Origin: Terrimonas_A sp036262095
GTDB lineage: Bacteria; Bacteroidota; Bacteroidia; Chitinophagales; Chitinophagaceae
Assembly: GCA_036262095.1 (NCBI GenBank)
Contig: DATAJQ010000054.1
Location: 26,220 to 90,219 of the forward strand
Reading direction: 5' to 3'
Length of the DNA: 64,000 bases
Shown here one piece after another: positions 46,301 to 54,123 of the stretch; the first letter of the stretch is position 1; every line of letters begins with the position of its first letter. The notes under the pieces were generated by a model that saw only the letters and a list, made by a program, of their open reading frames with translations, was not told where the DNA came from and did not search any database. A program made the translations under genes and the position numbers.

Positions 46301-47752
46301 AACCGTTTGCGCCATAGGGCCAAACATCTTTCCTTCAATGCCGGTGAGTGTAAGAATGGGTAAATAAACGATCAGGATAATGATCTGGCCAAATACTGCC
46401 GAGTTCATCATTTTACCCGCAGCGTTCTCCACTTCGTCATTCAGCTGAGCCGAAGAGATGCGCGTCAATGCTGAAAACCGTTTATCGTGCATCAAACGGT
46501 GCAATACTGCTTCCACGATAATAACAGCGCCATCCACGATCAACCCGAAATCAAGGGCACCCAGGCTCATCAGGTTGCCTGAAACACCGAACAGGTTCAT
46601 CATACTAACAGCAAACAACATGGCGAGGGGGATAACAGAAGCCACGATCAGCCCTGCCCTGAGATTGCCCAGGAAAAGCACCAGCACAAAAACAACGATC
46701 AGTGCGCCTTCCAGCAGGTTTTTCTTCACTGTACCGATCGCGTTGTCCACCATTTTGGTGCGGTCGTAAAACGTTTCCAGCACCACGCCTTCCGGCAATG
46801 TTTTCTTTATCGCATTGATCCGTGCCTTCACATTTTCAATAACAGCAGAAGCATTGGCGCCTTTCAGCATCAGCACTACAGCGCCGGCCACTTCTCCCTG
46901 GTCTTTATAGGTCATAGCACCGTAGCGGATGGCATGCCCAATTCTTACCTCAGCCACATCTTTGAGGTAAACAGGGATGCCTGTATCTGTATGCCGGATG
47001 AATATTTTTTCAAGATCAGCCGTAGTAGCTGCCAGTCCTTCCGTCCGGATAAATAAAGCGGTCGGCCCTTTTTCAATATAAGCACCGCCGGAATTCTGGT
47101 TATTTTTTTCCAGTGCGTTGAACACATCGGCTATGGTCACTTTCATACTCTTAAGGCGGTCTGGCTGCACAGCTATCTCGTACTGTTTCAGATAGCCCCC
47201 AAAGCTGCTGACATCAGCTACGCCCGGAGTGCCCAGCAGTTGGCGTCTTACGATCCAATCCTGCATAGAGCGCAATTCAGTCAGATCGTACTTGCTTTCA
47301 TATCCTTTTGCCGGCCTTAACACATACTGGTATATTTCGCCAAGCCCTGTAGTGGCCGGCGCCAGCTCCGGATTACCTGCACTGGCAGGTATTTCTGTTC
47401 TTACCTGCCCCAACCGCTCGCTGACCTGCTGTCGGGCCCAATAGATATCCGTTTCATCAGAAAATACAACTGTAACTACAGAAAGGCCGAAGCGCGAAAT
47501 GGAACGCATTTCCTTTATGCCGGGTATATTGGCATTGGCCTGTTCCAGGGGAAAAGTGATCAGCCGCTCCACTTCAGGTGCGGCGAGTGATGGAGATACA
47601 GTGATTATCTGTACCTGGTTGCTCGTAATATCAGGCAAAGCATCAATCGGAAGCTGCCTGAGGTTTATTGCTCCCCATACCACCAGGGCAAGGGTGAATA
47701 AACCTATGATAAGCTTGTTCCTTACGGAAAAGCGAATAATAGAATTTAACAT
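43397..47752 (-). CDS. cusA: CusA/CzcA-type RND pump fused to a TolC-like outer membrane factor
   Basis: 1451 residues. Residues 1-1035 are a full heavy-metal RND pump with 12 transmembrane helices; helix 4 has DFGLIVDGAVIIVEAV, the proton-relay motif of metal pumps, and the periplasmic parts hold the RND porter domains. Residues 1036-1062 are RKRKRK plus a hydrophobic stretch ending in SQYANAQ, like a built-in signal peptide with a signal-peptidase site. Residues 1063-1451 form a TolC-like outer-membrane factor (CzcC type, coiled-coil repeats). Both parts are uninterrupted in one frame. Cleavage at 1062/1063 would free the factor. It exports Cu/Ag or Zn/Co/Cd with CusB. Confidence 0.93.
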   Translation of the reverse strand: MLNSIIRFSVRNKLIIGLFTLALVVWGAINLRQLPIDALPDITSNQVQIITVSPSLAAPEVERLITFPLEQANANIPGIKEMRSISRFGLSVVTVVFSDETDIYWARQQVSERLGQVRTEIPASAGNPELAPATTGLGEIYQYVLRPAKGYESKYDLTELRSMQDWIVRRQLLGTPGVADVSSFGGYLKQYEIAVQPDRLKSMKVTIADVFNALEKNNQNSGGAYIEKGPTALFIRTEGLAATTADLEKIFIRHTDTGIPVYLKDVAEVRIGHAIRYGAMTYKDQGEVAGAVVLMLKGANASAVIENVKARINAIKKTLPEGVVLETFYDRTKMVDNAIGTVKKNLLEGALIVVFVLVLFLGNLRAGLIVASVIPLAMLFAVSMMNLFGVSGNLMSLGALDFGLIVDGAVIIVEAVLHRLMHDKRFSALTRISSAQLNDEVENAAGKMMNSAVFGQIIILIVYLPILTLTGIEGKMFGPMAQTVSFALIGAFLLSLTYVPMMSSLVLSKKISHKDTWADKMMNALQRWYRRLLQKALAFPKTVVSISVVLFAIAFWLMSRLGGEFIPELEEGDFAVDARLLTGSSLTETIHTTQKAVSILQSRFPEVEKIVTRIGSSEIPTDPMPLEMTDLMITLKPRADWVSASSFDELANKMSKALEEVPGLTAGFQFPVQMRFNELISGARQDIVCKIFGENLDSLSVYADRIGKLAGTVKGATDIYIETVTGLPQIVINYNRDAMAHYQLDIADVNQVIRTAFAGESAGLIYENERRYDLVVRLQDESRKDINDVQQLLIPTPTGLQVPLYQVATVEIKQGPNQVQRENAQRRIIVGFNVRGRDVESVVDELSTKVNQQLKFSSGYYVKYGGQFENLVEAKQRLSIAVPAALLLILLMLYFAFGSLKYGVLIFSAIPLSAIGGVLALWIRGMPFSISAGVGFIALFGVAVLNGIVLIAEFNRLKKQGLKDVKYIIMEGTQIRLRPVLMTAAVASLGFLPMALSKSAGAEVQRPLATVVIGGLITATFLTLVVLPVLYQWLERKRKRKSPAAPAALILFLVCSQYANAQERMPLQQMLEQAHTNNLGIQAARKESVYWKQLQTGKFDPSKTQVGGEYGGLNSVKSDTRFFINQSFSLPVVYQRQQALYNMQELAQQQLADWKQAELDREIKKVFYQLADWQERRKLLQRLDSVYSRFQQSAALRLKSGESNILEKTTADAQLQQLNLQRQQLETDILILQQRLQWLMNTDSLLLPAYSSLKMTPVVLFDSAAIAAHPQVKYARSEINTAMAQTAAEKAKLSPDITLGYANQSIIGYQSTDGVNQQYYGAGRRFHIVNLSLGIPIFNSAAKARIRASRVKEDIARINTASVEQVIQNNLLQLQQEYKKQDLALQYYEQTGLQQAELIINTSRLSFQNGEISYLEWTVLMNNAVSIQLNYLDAVRQYNQTIIELEYLTGK

Positions 47753-47795
47753 GCAAAAAAAGTTATGCCTGTGAAAAATAAATATTTATATCCTA

Positions 47796-48179
47796 TCAGG
47801 CACAGCGGGGAGGCTGGAAAATATCGAAAGATGAGAATTGAGGTTTCTTGATCTCATTATAACTATAAAATTCCGCTGACAATATTGCCGGCGGCTCAAT
47901 CATAAAGGAAGGAGGTGCAAATGAGCAAACTGCAGAGCCAAGCAGGGTATGGCAACCCGCATCGCGGAATGGGAGCTGCTGGTCCTGCATAAAATCATCG
48001 TCCACAATAACAGGCCCCATATAATGCATATTTAAAAACTGCGAAAAGCTCAGTTCCGGGTCAGCCTGGCGATGAACGTTGAAATGTTCTATGAGGAAAG
48101 GTATGCGCATTAACTGGTGAAACTCTGCAAAAGCGAGCATGTAAACAGAAATGAAGAGTATGCCGGCGAGGCGTTTCAC
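47796..48179 (-). CDS. Small conserved protein preceding the Cus pump
   Basis: 127 residues with a GTG start. A signal-peptide-like N-terminus (KRLAGILFISVYMLAFA) is followed by FHQLMRIPFLIEHF, acidic SFSQFLNMHY and VDDDFMQDQQLPF. Similar short proteins precede metal pumps in other Bacteroidota, but I cannot name the family. The mature part has several His, Asp and two Cys (CHTLLGSAVC) and the C-terminus ends PPRCA. It starts the operon with the pump, 43 bp upstream of it. A metal-binding or sensing role is inference. Confidence 0.75.
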   Translation of the reverse strand: MKRLAGILFISVYMLAFAEFHQLMRIPFLIEHFNVHRQADPELSFSQFLNMHYMGPVIVDDDFMQDQQLPFRDAGCHTLLGSAVCSFAPPSFMIEPPAILSAEFYSYNEIKKPQFSSFDIFQPPRCA

Positions 48180-48183
48180 AGGA

Positions 48184-48191
48184 CGAATATA
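48184..48191 (-). promoter_or_regulatory. Possible -7 box of the Cus operon
   Basis: Minus-strand TATATTCG (seven of eight to TAnnTTTG), 4 bp before the GTG at 48179. Confidence 0.35.
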
Positions 48192-48213
48192 AGAAAAAGA
48201 GCGGAAGGGAAGG

Positions 48214-48280
48214 TTATTATTCGTTGACCGTTGGCCGGGTGGCTTAGTGACCGGCGGTTAACTTACAACGGTCAATAATT
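48214..48280. repeat. Inverted repeat of the GTTGACCGTTG type
   Basis: TTATTCGTTGACCGTTG (left, to 48233) pairs with CAACGGTCAATAATT (right, 48266-48280), with a short indel. It shares the GTTGACCGTTG word with the larger repeat at 58998-59134. It lies between the TonB receptor stop and the Cus operon. Confidence 0.55.
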
Positions 48281-50558
48281 AACGCACTGTATATCTGACT
48301 CCTCCAAACACTCTTATTCCCTGGTTGGGCGCATACACATAAGAAGGATCAAAGCTCAATGCATAGGGGTTTTCTGCTGTAGGCAGGATATTGCCTCCTG
48401 CATCATACAGCAGGTGCTTATCGAAAGGATCATGCGAGCGGGCAATGATAAAAGGCGTGCTTTGAGCAGGCGTCCAGTTGAGCAGGTTCTTAATGCCAGC
48501 AAATATTTCCAGCCTGCTATTCACCAACCTGGTGCATTGAATATTCTGAATGCTCCAGATGGGCGAGTTGGCCGGGCGCGGATCTTTGTCAGACAATAAA
48601 GGCAGCCGCATTGGGCCATAGATATTACCGGTATAATCGATTGTAATACCTGCCGCAGGAAAGCTATAGCTGATGGCCCATGTGCCACTCCATTTTTCCG
48701 TTAATACAGGGCGGGTTGTAATGGTATGTCCGTCTGCATCTTTTTCTGTTTTGTTTACATTTTGCACAGTTGCTCCCAGCAGGCTTTTGAAGCGGTGGCC
48801 TTTATTTAATTCCAGGTTAAGCGTAAACCCTTTTGATGCAGCATGCCCCTGCAGGTTGCGGTAGATGATCAGGTCAGGATCAGTATCATAATCGGCGATG
48901 ATCTGGTTGGTAAAATAAGAATACCAGGCAGAGGCATCCAGGTTGAGCGAAAGATCATCCCAGCGGAAGTTGTGCGTATAGTTCAGATTGACATTATAAC
49001 TTCTTTCCGGCTTTAATGATCCAAATATCTTAACAGCCCGTGCACCTGTAAGCGCTGCATGATCTTCTGTGAACAAACTGACTACCCTGAAACCTGTTCC
49101 TGCATTCAGCCGGAACACCTGCTGATCTTTCAACGACCATTTCCATGCAAGCCGGGGTGTGATGATCCCTCCATGTGCAGGATGATGATCATAACGAAGC
49201 CCCAGCAACAAAAGATGATTCGCATCCGGTTTCCATTCATCCTGTATGAATAATCCCGGGATCAGATATTTCTCCGGTTCATTTTTTCCGCTTAGCGTAT
49301 CTGTTGTTGCTGTTGAATTATCATCATAATAATTATAACGCAATGCGGCACCGGCAAGCAAGCTATGCGATGCGCCGGCTTTATGGTCCCAGGTAAGCTG
49401 AGCAAAAGCGATCCTCTGATCACCCATATAAGGGGTAGTACCGTAATACGAATTCTGCCGGTGACTGGTGGCAGAAAAAGAAAAGAATATTTTTTCCTGC
49501 ACCGGCAACTGATAATTACCCATCAATTCCCAACGGCTGGTATAAATGCTTTCGCCATAAAGGCTATCACCACCGCGGAATGATTTGTTCCAGCGCATAT
49601 CGCCTCCCCACCTGTCTTCATAAAAGTAGCGGGCTGCAAGTGAGGCCACACGGTTATGTTTGCGGGCAAGACTGAGTTTATTAAAAACGGAAATGCGATG
49701 TTGAAGCGTTACATCGGTAAACTGATCACCGTTCTTATCAACAGGATGCTGGTAATTGTAATAATCAACACCCAGCAGGGATTTGATATTCCTGCCCAGC
49801 TTTAACGTAGTGCCCATATCAATATTATATTCCTGCCAACTGGTAGCCATCATATTTGCAGTGAACATGGGGGCTTTATCCGGTGATTTGGTGATGATAT
49901 TGATAAGACCTCCGATCGCTTCTGAACCATACAGGCCGGAGGCAGGGCCTTTTACAATTTCAACTCTTTCGATCAGTTGGGTGGGAATTCCAAATAAGCC
50001 ATACACAGAAGCGAGACTGCTTACGATAGGCATTCCGTCAATCGTGACCATGGTGTAAGGTCCTTCCAATCCGTTGATATGAATATCGCCGGTATTGCAT
50101 ACGCTGCAGTTAAGTTGCGGCCTTACTCCATTTACATTCTGCAACGATTCAAAAATGCTGGGAGCGGGATTCTTTTTGAAGAACTGTGGTGTATATACTT
50201 CCACCGCTACAGGGCTTTCCAGCCTTTTCACCGGTTTCATTGTACCGGTAACAACGATAGCGTCCAATTCGCGGTGATCAGGAACAAGCAGGATCAGCAA
50301 AGACCGTTTTTCATTGATATGAACCAACTGGGTAAAATAGCCTGTAGCAGATACTTTCAGTGTAAGTCCCTGTTGTGGATCTGCTACAAACTTCCCTTCT
50401 TTATCTGTAACGAGGGCTGATGAGTCTTCCATCCGGACAGTAGCGCCGGCAATAGGTTCACGGGTCTGAGCATCCAGTGCCTGGCCGCTGACAGTATGCT
50501 GCGCCAGGGAGCAAAAGCTCAATGACATTATTATTAAAAGCAGGGTGATCTGTTTCAT
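48279..50558 (-). CDS. TonB-dependent receptor of the copper island
   Basis: 759 residues. Signal peptide (1-19), a carboxypeptidase-regulatory-like domain (about 20-100, VSGQALDAQTREPIAGATVR), plug (about 105-225, with VNGVRPQLNCSVCNTGDIHI and VEIVKGPASGLYGSEAIGGL), then a 22-strand-type barrel. The CSVC pair in the plug is unusual and could bind a metal. Receptors with this plug wording are common beside metal-efflux genes in Bacteroidota. Its 5' end abuts a perfect 64-bp palindrome (50558-50621), so expression is probably tightly repressed. Ligand unknown; a metal chelate is the likely guess. Confidence 0.9.
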   Translation of the reverse strand: MKQITLLLIIMSLSFCSLAQHTVSGQALDAQTREPIAGATVRMEDSSALVTDKEGKFVADPQQGLTLKVSATGYFTQLVHINEKRSLLILLVPDHRELDAIVVTGTMKPVKRLESPVAVEVYTPQFFKKNPAPSIFESLQNVNGVRPQLNCSVCNTGDIHINGLEGPYTMVTIDGMPIVSSLASVYGLFGIPTQLIERVEIVKGPASGLYGSEAIGGLINIITKSPDKAPMFTANMMATSWQEYNIDMGTTLKLGRNIKSLLGVDYYNYQHPVDKNGDQFTDVTLQHRISVFNKLSLARKHNRVASLAARYFYEDRWGGDMRWNKSFRGGDSLYGESIYTSRWELMGNYQLPVQEKIFFSFSATSHRQNSYYGTTPYMGDQRIAFAQLTWDHKAGASHSLLAGAALRYNYYDDNSTATTDTLSGKNEPEKYLIPGLFIQDEWKPDANHLLLLGLRYDHHPAHGGIITPRLAWKWSLKDQQVFRLNAGTGFRVVSLFTEDHAALTGARAVKIFGSLKPERSYNVNLNYTHNFRWDDLSLNLDASAWYSYFTNQIIADYDTDPDLIIYRNLQGHAASKGFTLNLELNKGHRFKSLLGATVQNVNKTEKDADGHTITTRPVLTEKWSGTWAISYSFPAAGITIDYTGNIYGPMRLPLLSDKDPRPANSPIWSIQNIQCTRLVNSRLEIFAGIKNLLNWTPAQSTPFIIARSHDPFDKHLLYDAGGNILPTAENPYALSFDPSYVYAPNQGIRVFGGVRYTVR

Positions 50559-50621
50559 TATTACATTTGTCTAAATATATTTTTAGACATGTCTAAAAAT
50601 ATATTTAGACAAATGTAATAA
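50558..50621. promoter_or_regulatory. Perfect 64-bp palindrome overlapping the TonB receptor start
   Basis: Every base from 50558 to 50621 is matched by its partner on the other arm (32 pairs, checked one by one). The centre is TTTAGACATGTCTAAA. Each arm contains a further dyad TGTCTAAA-N6-TTTAGACA, so the block offers up to three overlapping sites. It begins at the A of the ATG at 50558 and ends just short of a terminator hairpin. Confidence 0.85.
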
Positions 50622-50625
50622 AAAA

Positions 50626-50647
50626 GCCTGTCAGTTTCCTGACAGGC
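50626..50647 (-). terminator. Terminator of the His/Met-rich protein gene
   Basis: GCCTGTCAG / CTGACAGGC stem with a TTTC loop; on the minus strand TTTTTT follows. It ends the 50678-52042 transcript just before the 64-bp palindrome. Confidence 0.8.
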
Positions 50648-50677
50648 CAAAAAAATTCTGAACAGCTCGGGTTATTA

Positions 50678-52042
50678 TTACTGAAGCACGGGACGCAATT
50701 GCAGATACACCTGAAAACCAACCGGTAAATTTCCATATACCGGTTTCAGCCCTGAAGCCGGGAAATTGAGTGTAACCTGTGTTCCGGCGGCAAGGTCTAC
50801 CACTTTACTTTTCCAGATGCCACGGTTATAACCTGCAGTGAATACATGTACATCAAAGGTTTGGTGGCCTAACTGATCTTCGAGTGCCAGTTCTTCGGTT
50901 GATTTCTGTACCCATTCATAGCGACTGTATAACGCATTCCGGCCAAACCGGTAATTCTCTTCCAGCAGCAGGGAGTGTTCCTTATGCCCTTCACCTTTAT
51001 CATTGAAACCCCAGATAAGCGCTGCATTCAGATCTTTGGCCTTACCGGTCTTTTTCGCATACAATACAGAAGCTGTAGTACGGGTAACATCCACTCCGGG
51101 TTCCAGCAATTCGGGTTCATTAATGAATCCCTGTGAAAACTGCAAAGCCCAATTAGGAGATGGATTATAGGATAATCGGTAGCTATAACTATCAAACCTG
51201 GCTTTGTCAAATCCGTATCTTTCTTCATCCGGTTCACGTCCCGTAAAAATGGAACCTTCCAGTTTGAATTGCTTATACCGGAATCCCAACGTTCCCACAC
51301 CAAATGTGATATGGGTAGCATCCTGCCAATGGTGCCCAAGTGGTGCATCAGGATTATTCATCGCTGATATCCGGTGCATAAAAGCCGGAGCGCTTATAGC
51401 AGGCTCGCCAGGATAACCGAAATAGGCAAATACGTCCGTATGTTTATTGATCGCATAACTGTATCCCACACTCAGTTCCGCAAACAGATCATGCGGGTGC
51501 TGCCTATTAACCAGCGGATTCCCCTTATATGTTTCACCTGACTGGAACAATAAAGGATATCCATTACCGCCTTCAGTGAGCCTGTCCAAACTGAGCATGG
51601 CTTTTGCGGAAAAAAGGCCCCTCTTTCCCACCCTCCTGTTCATCATCACCATAAACCAGTTGGGCGCATCAAACTTATCAGCACCTATTCCTTTATTAAA
51701 AATATCTGTATTCGTGTAGCGGAGAAATACACTGCCATGAAACATCCACATTGTTTTCTTGCCTGTCATATACATATACATCGGCGTTTCATCGGGCAGC
51801 CAGGAGGTGCCTGAACCATTGCGACTCATCGGCAGGTTAAGGGAGTATGCATGTGACATGGGGTGGCTCATTCCCTGATCATGTTCCATAGCATGGTCAT
51901 GCTCCATTTTATTCTTTCCGGGGATGGTATCTTTCTTCTCCTGCATATTCTGCATCTTATGATGCTCGTGCTGTGCTGTGGACTGTATGGCAAACGCACC
52001 AATCAATAACAGCAATAAAAAAAACTTTCTCATTGACAACAT
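50678..52042 (-). CDS. His/Met-rich outer membrane protein of the copper island
   Basis: 454 residues (451 if the ATG at 52033 is used). A signal peptide (RKFFLLLLLIGAFAIQSTAQ) precedes a stretch dense in His and Met (HEHHKMQNMQ, KNKMEHDHAMEHDQGMSHPM), the kind of sequence that binds copper or silver. The rest (about 85-454) is beta-rich with a C-terminal LQLRPVLQ, consistent with an outer-membrane barrel. No named family is certain. It has its own terminator, so it is a separate transcript within the island. A role in metal binding at the cell surface is inferred from the His/Met stretch. Confidence 0.78.
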   Translation of the reverse strand: MLSMRKFFLLLLLIGAFAIQSTAQHEHHKMQNMQEKKDTIPGKNKMEHDHAMEHDQGMSHPMSHAYSLNLPMSRNGSGTSWLPDETPMYMYMTGKKTMWMFHGSVFLRYTNTDIFNKGIGADKFDAPNWFMVMMNRRVGKRGLFSAKAMLSLDRLTEGGNGYPLLFQSGETYKGNPLVNRQHPHDLFAELSVGYSYAINKHTDVFAYFGYPGEPAISAPAFMHRISAMNNPDAPLGHHWQDATHITFGVGTLGFRYKQFKLEGSIFTGREPDEERYGFDKARFDSYSYRLSYNPSPNWALQFSQGFINEPELLEPGVDVTRTTASVLYAKKTGKAKDLNAALIWGFNDKGEGHKEHSLLLEENYRFGRNALYSRYEWVQKSTEELALEDQLGHQTFDVHVFTAGYNRGIWKSKVVDLAAGTQVTLNFPASGLKPVYGNLPVGFQVYLQLRPVLQ

Positions 52043-52130
52043 TTTTTCTTACGAATAATGACGCAACAAATTTCCTGCCTTTATAGAGGTGGCTTGTTAT
52101 ATAATTGGAAGAAAGATTTGTAAAAAACGG

Positions 52131-52162
52131 AAGCCGGCGGGCTGTTCCCGGCCCGCCGGCTT
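52131..52162 (-). terminator. Terminator after the AraC/HMA operon
   Basis: 12-bp stem AAGCCGGCGGGC / GCCCGCCGGCTT with an 8-base loop; the minus strand continues with a T run. It follows the AraC stop at 52167 by 4 bp. Confidence 0.85.
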
Positions 52163-52166
52163 TCCG

Positions 52167-52730
52167 CTAAAGATCGTTGATCTTATTAAGAGGAGGCCTG
52201 TAATGCTCCTTGAACTGACTTGGTGTAAAACCTGTTACTTTTTTGAACTGACCTGATAAATGGGCTACACTGCTGTAACCCAGTTTGAAAGCTATCTCGC
52301 TGACAGTGTGCTCATCATGCGCCAGCCATTCCTTTACTTTTTCGATCTTTTGAAGAATAAAGAACTGTTCTATCGTAGTATTCTCTACAGAAGAAAAAAG
52401 CTGGCTCAGGTAGTGATAATCTTTCAGCAAAGCGGAGGAAAGATAGACTGAAAGGTTATCTTTCATTTCATCCAGTTCGCCAGACTGCACCAATTGGATG
52501 ATCTTTTGCCTCATCTGATCTACCAGTTTTATTTTCTGGTTGTCCATCCATTCAAAACCTTCTGCCTGCAGGGCTTCCTTCAAATGCTGTACCTGCTGAG
52601 TTGTAAGATCATTGAGCGTAGTGACCACACCCAACCTGATTTCTTTGACAGGAATACAGGCCTGATGAAAGATCTGTTTCACCGCACTCCTGCAACGGTC
52701 ACACACCATATTCCGGATATGCACTTCCAT
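52167..52730 (-). CDS. AraC-type regulator with N-terminal HMA-like metal-binding domain
   Basis: 187 residues. The C-terminal half has an AraC helix-turn-helix pair (KEWLAHDEHTVSEIAFKLGY, SSVAHLSGQFKKVTGFTPSQ). The first 70 residues resemble a heavy-metal-associated domain: IRNMVCDRCRSAVKQIF, with Cys10 and Cys13 where HMA proteins bind copper, and a beta-alpha-beta pattern. It is thus probably a metal-sensing transcription factor in which the Cys pair controls DNA binding. It is the last gene of a run starting at 55616, one base downstream of the previous stop. It likely regulates the island. Confidence 0.9.
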   Translation of the reverse strand: MEVHIRNMVCDRCRSAVKQIFHQACIPVKEIRLGVVTTLNDLTTQQVQHLKEALQAEGFEWMDNQKIKLVDQMRQKIIQLVQSGELDEMKDNLSVYLSSALLKDYHYLSQLFSSVENTTIEQFFILQKIEKVKEWLAHDEHTVSEIAFKLGYSSVAHLSGQFKKVTGFTPSQFKEHYRPPLNKINDL

Positions 52731-52731
52731 A

Positions 52732-53568
52732 TTATTTCTTCTTCTTCTTCAACGCATTTAAAAAAGTACGTTCCAGGCTGATCAGCCAGCTATCCTTTGT
52801 CATCCGCTGCATATCGCTGCCCAACTGAAAACGGTATCCCAGGTTCAATTTTGTATTGCTGTTAAAGATCAGTTGCACAGCGGGTGCAAGGTCGATATAA
52901 TAGGCTTTCCTGTCGAGCGATTGCTGCGCCAGCAACTCCGTATACAGATTGAGATTTGTTTGCCTGTAATCCGTGTATTGAAAAGGCAGCAATAAATATC
53001 CTGCAGACAGTGAATAGTTCATCGCCTGGTATATCCTTGATGGAGTATAAACTGTTTTATCATTCCGCGAACCATCGAGTGATTGCAGATGGCTCACTGT
53101 AGCGGAAACTGCCAGCTTATGCCACAATTGTGTGGCAATAATTCCCAGTTGTGCACCGCTCTTGTCTCCCTGGAAGCTCAGCTCATCAAAATGAAAAGGG
53201 CTGCGGCTGTAAGCAGCCTCACCAAATACGGCCATCCGGAAATGCGAATGCAGATCGTCACTGGAAAGGAACCTGTATTTCGCATACAGGTAAACCGATT
53301 CCCAGCGGAAATTATTCGTATGCATATCCGCAAAAGTGGCACCAGCATGCACCATCCAGTTCTTATTAAGCCCAAACATGATCTCCGGTGTATAGCGCTG
53401 CATGAACCTGTTGGAAGGCGCTTTCTTGCCGATATAGTTGGCACTTAATTTAGCACTGATAGAACGGGCCGGCATATTGGAAGCAGGCTCTGTGTATACA
53501 TATAATTCCTGGGCGCCTGTAGTAAAAGAATACAGGGACAGGAATGCAAATAAAATCTGTTTCATCAT
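52732..53568 (-). CDS. Outer membrane beta-barrel protein of unknown function
   Basis: 278 residues with a signal peptide (MKQILFAFLSLYSFTTGAQ). The mature part alternates polar and aromatic residues in strands of 9-11 (HTNNFRWESVYLYAKYRFLS, HFRMAVFGEAAYSRSPF), as in small outer-membrane barrels. It ends in a Lys tract (KKKKK). No metal motif is apparent. Context: between TlpA and the AraC regulator in the copper island, so it may be a channel or binding protein for metal. Family not recognised. Confidence 0.75.
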   Translation of the reverse strand: MMKQILFAFLSLYSFTTGAQELYVYTEPASNMPARSISAKLSANYIGKKAPSNRFMQRYTPEIMFGLNKNWMVHAGATFADMHTNNFRWESVYLYAKYRFLSSDDLHSHFRMAVFGEAAYSRSPFHFDELSFQGDKSGAQLGIIATQLWHKLAVSATVSHLQSLDGSRNDKTVYTPSRIYQAMNYSLSAGYLLLPFQYTDYRQTNLNLYTELLAQQSLDRKAYYIDLAPAVQLIFNSNTKLNLGYRFQLGSDMQRMTKDSWLISLERTFLNALKKKKK

Positions 53569-53601
53569 TATTGTTCTTTGAAAAACAATCCTTCCATAAG
53601 C

Positions 53602-54090
53602 CTATTCTGCCAAAAGCCGGGCGATCTCTTTATCCAGTTCTTTCCCTTCAATGTTTATCGCCACCACATCTCCTTTCTTGTTGATCAAAAAAGTAGTGGG
53701 CAAAGCGCTGATATTCCAGCGGCGGGCAGACTCTGCTCCCCATACAGTCGGTTCATTCACCTGCAGCCAGCTGATCTTGTCCTGCCGGATCGCTTTTTCC
53801 CAATCTTTTTTTTCATCATCCAGGGATACGCTGTAAATCTCAAATCCTTTCGATTTATATTTATCATACAACTTAACCAGCTTTTTATTGGCACTGCGGC
53901 AAGGCATGCACCAACTGGCCCAGAAATCGAGCAGGATCACTTTTCCTTTTAAAGAAGAAAGAGATATTTTATCACCCTTTACAGTAGGCAGTTCTATTTG
54001 CAAACGCGGGTCTGCAATATTGGCTACCTGTGCCCGGCTCACGGTGGCCATGCATAGCAAGGCCAGGACCGGAAGGATTGATCTCATCAT
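53602..54090 (-). CDS. TlpA-family periplasmic thioredoxin
   Basis: 162 residues. Signal peptide (1-20), then a thioredoxin fold with LLDFWASWCMPCRSANKKLV (CMPC active site) and the cis-Pro segment SALPTTFLINKKG. The CxxC is intact, so it can reduce disulfides. In the island it probably keeps the cysteines of the HMA proteins reduced so that they can bind copper, or helps load metal; this is inference from context. It lies 33 bp downstream of the 54124-54669 HMA gene. Confidence 0.92.
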   Translation of the reverse strand: MMRSILPVLALLCMATVSRAQVANIADPRLQIELPTVKGDKISLSSLKGKVILLDFWASWCMPCRSANKKLVKLYDKYKSKGFEIYSVSLDDEKKDWEKAIRQDKISWLQVNEPTVWGAESARRWNISALPTTFLINKKGDVVAINIEGKELDKEIARLLAE

Positions 54091-54123
54091 AGTTAATAAT
54101 ATTTATAGGGTACGGGATCCGGA

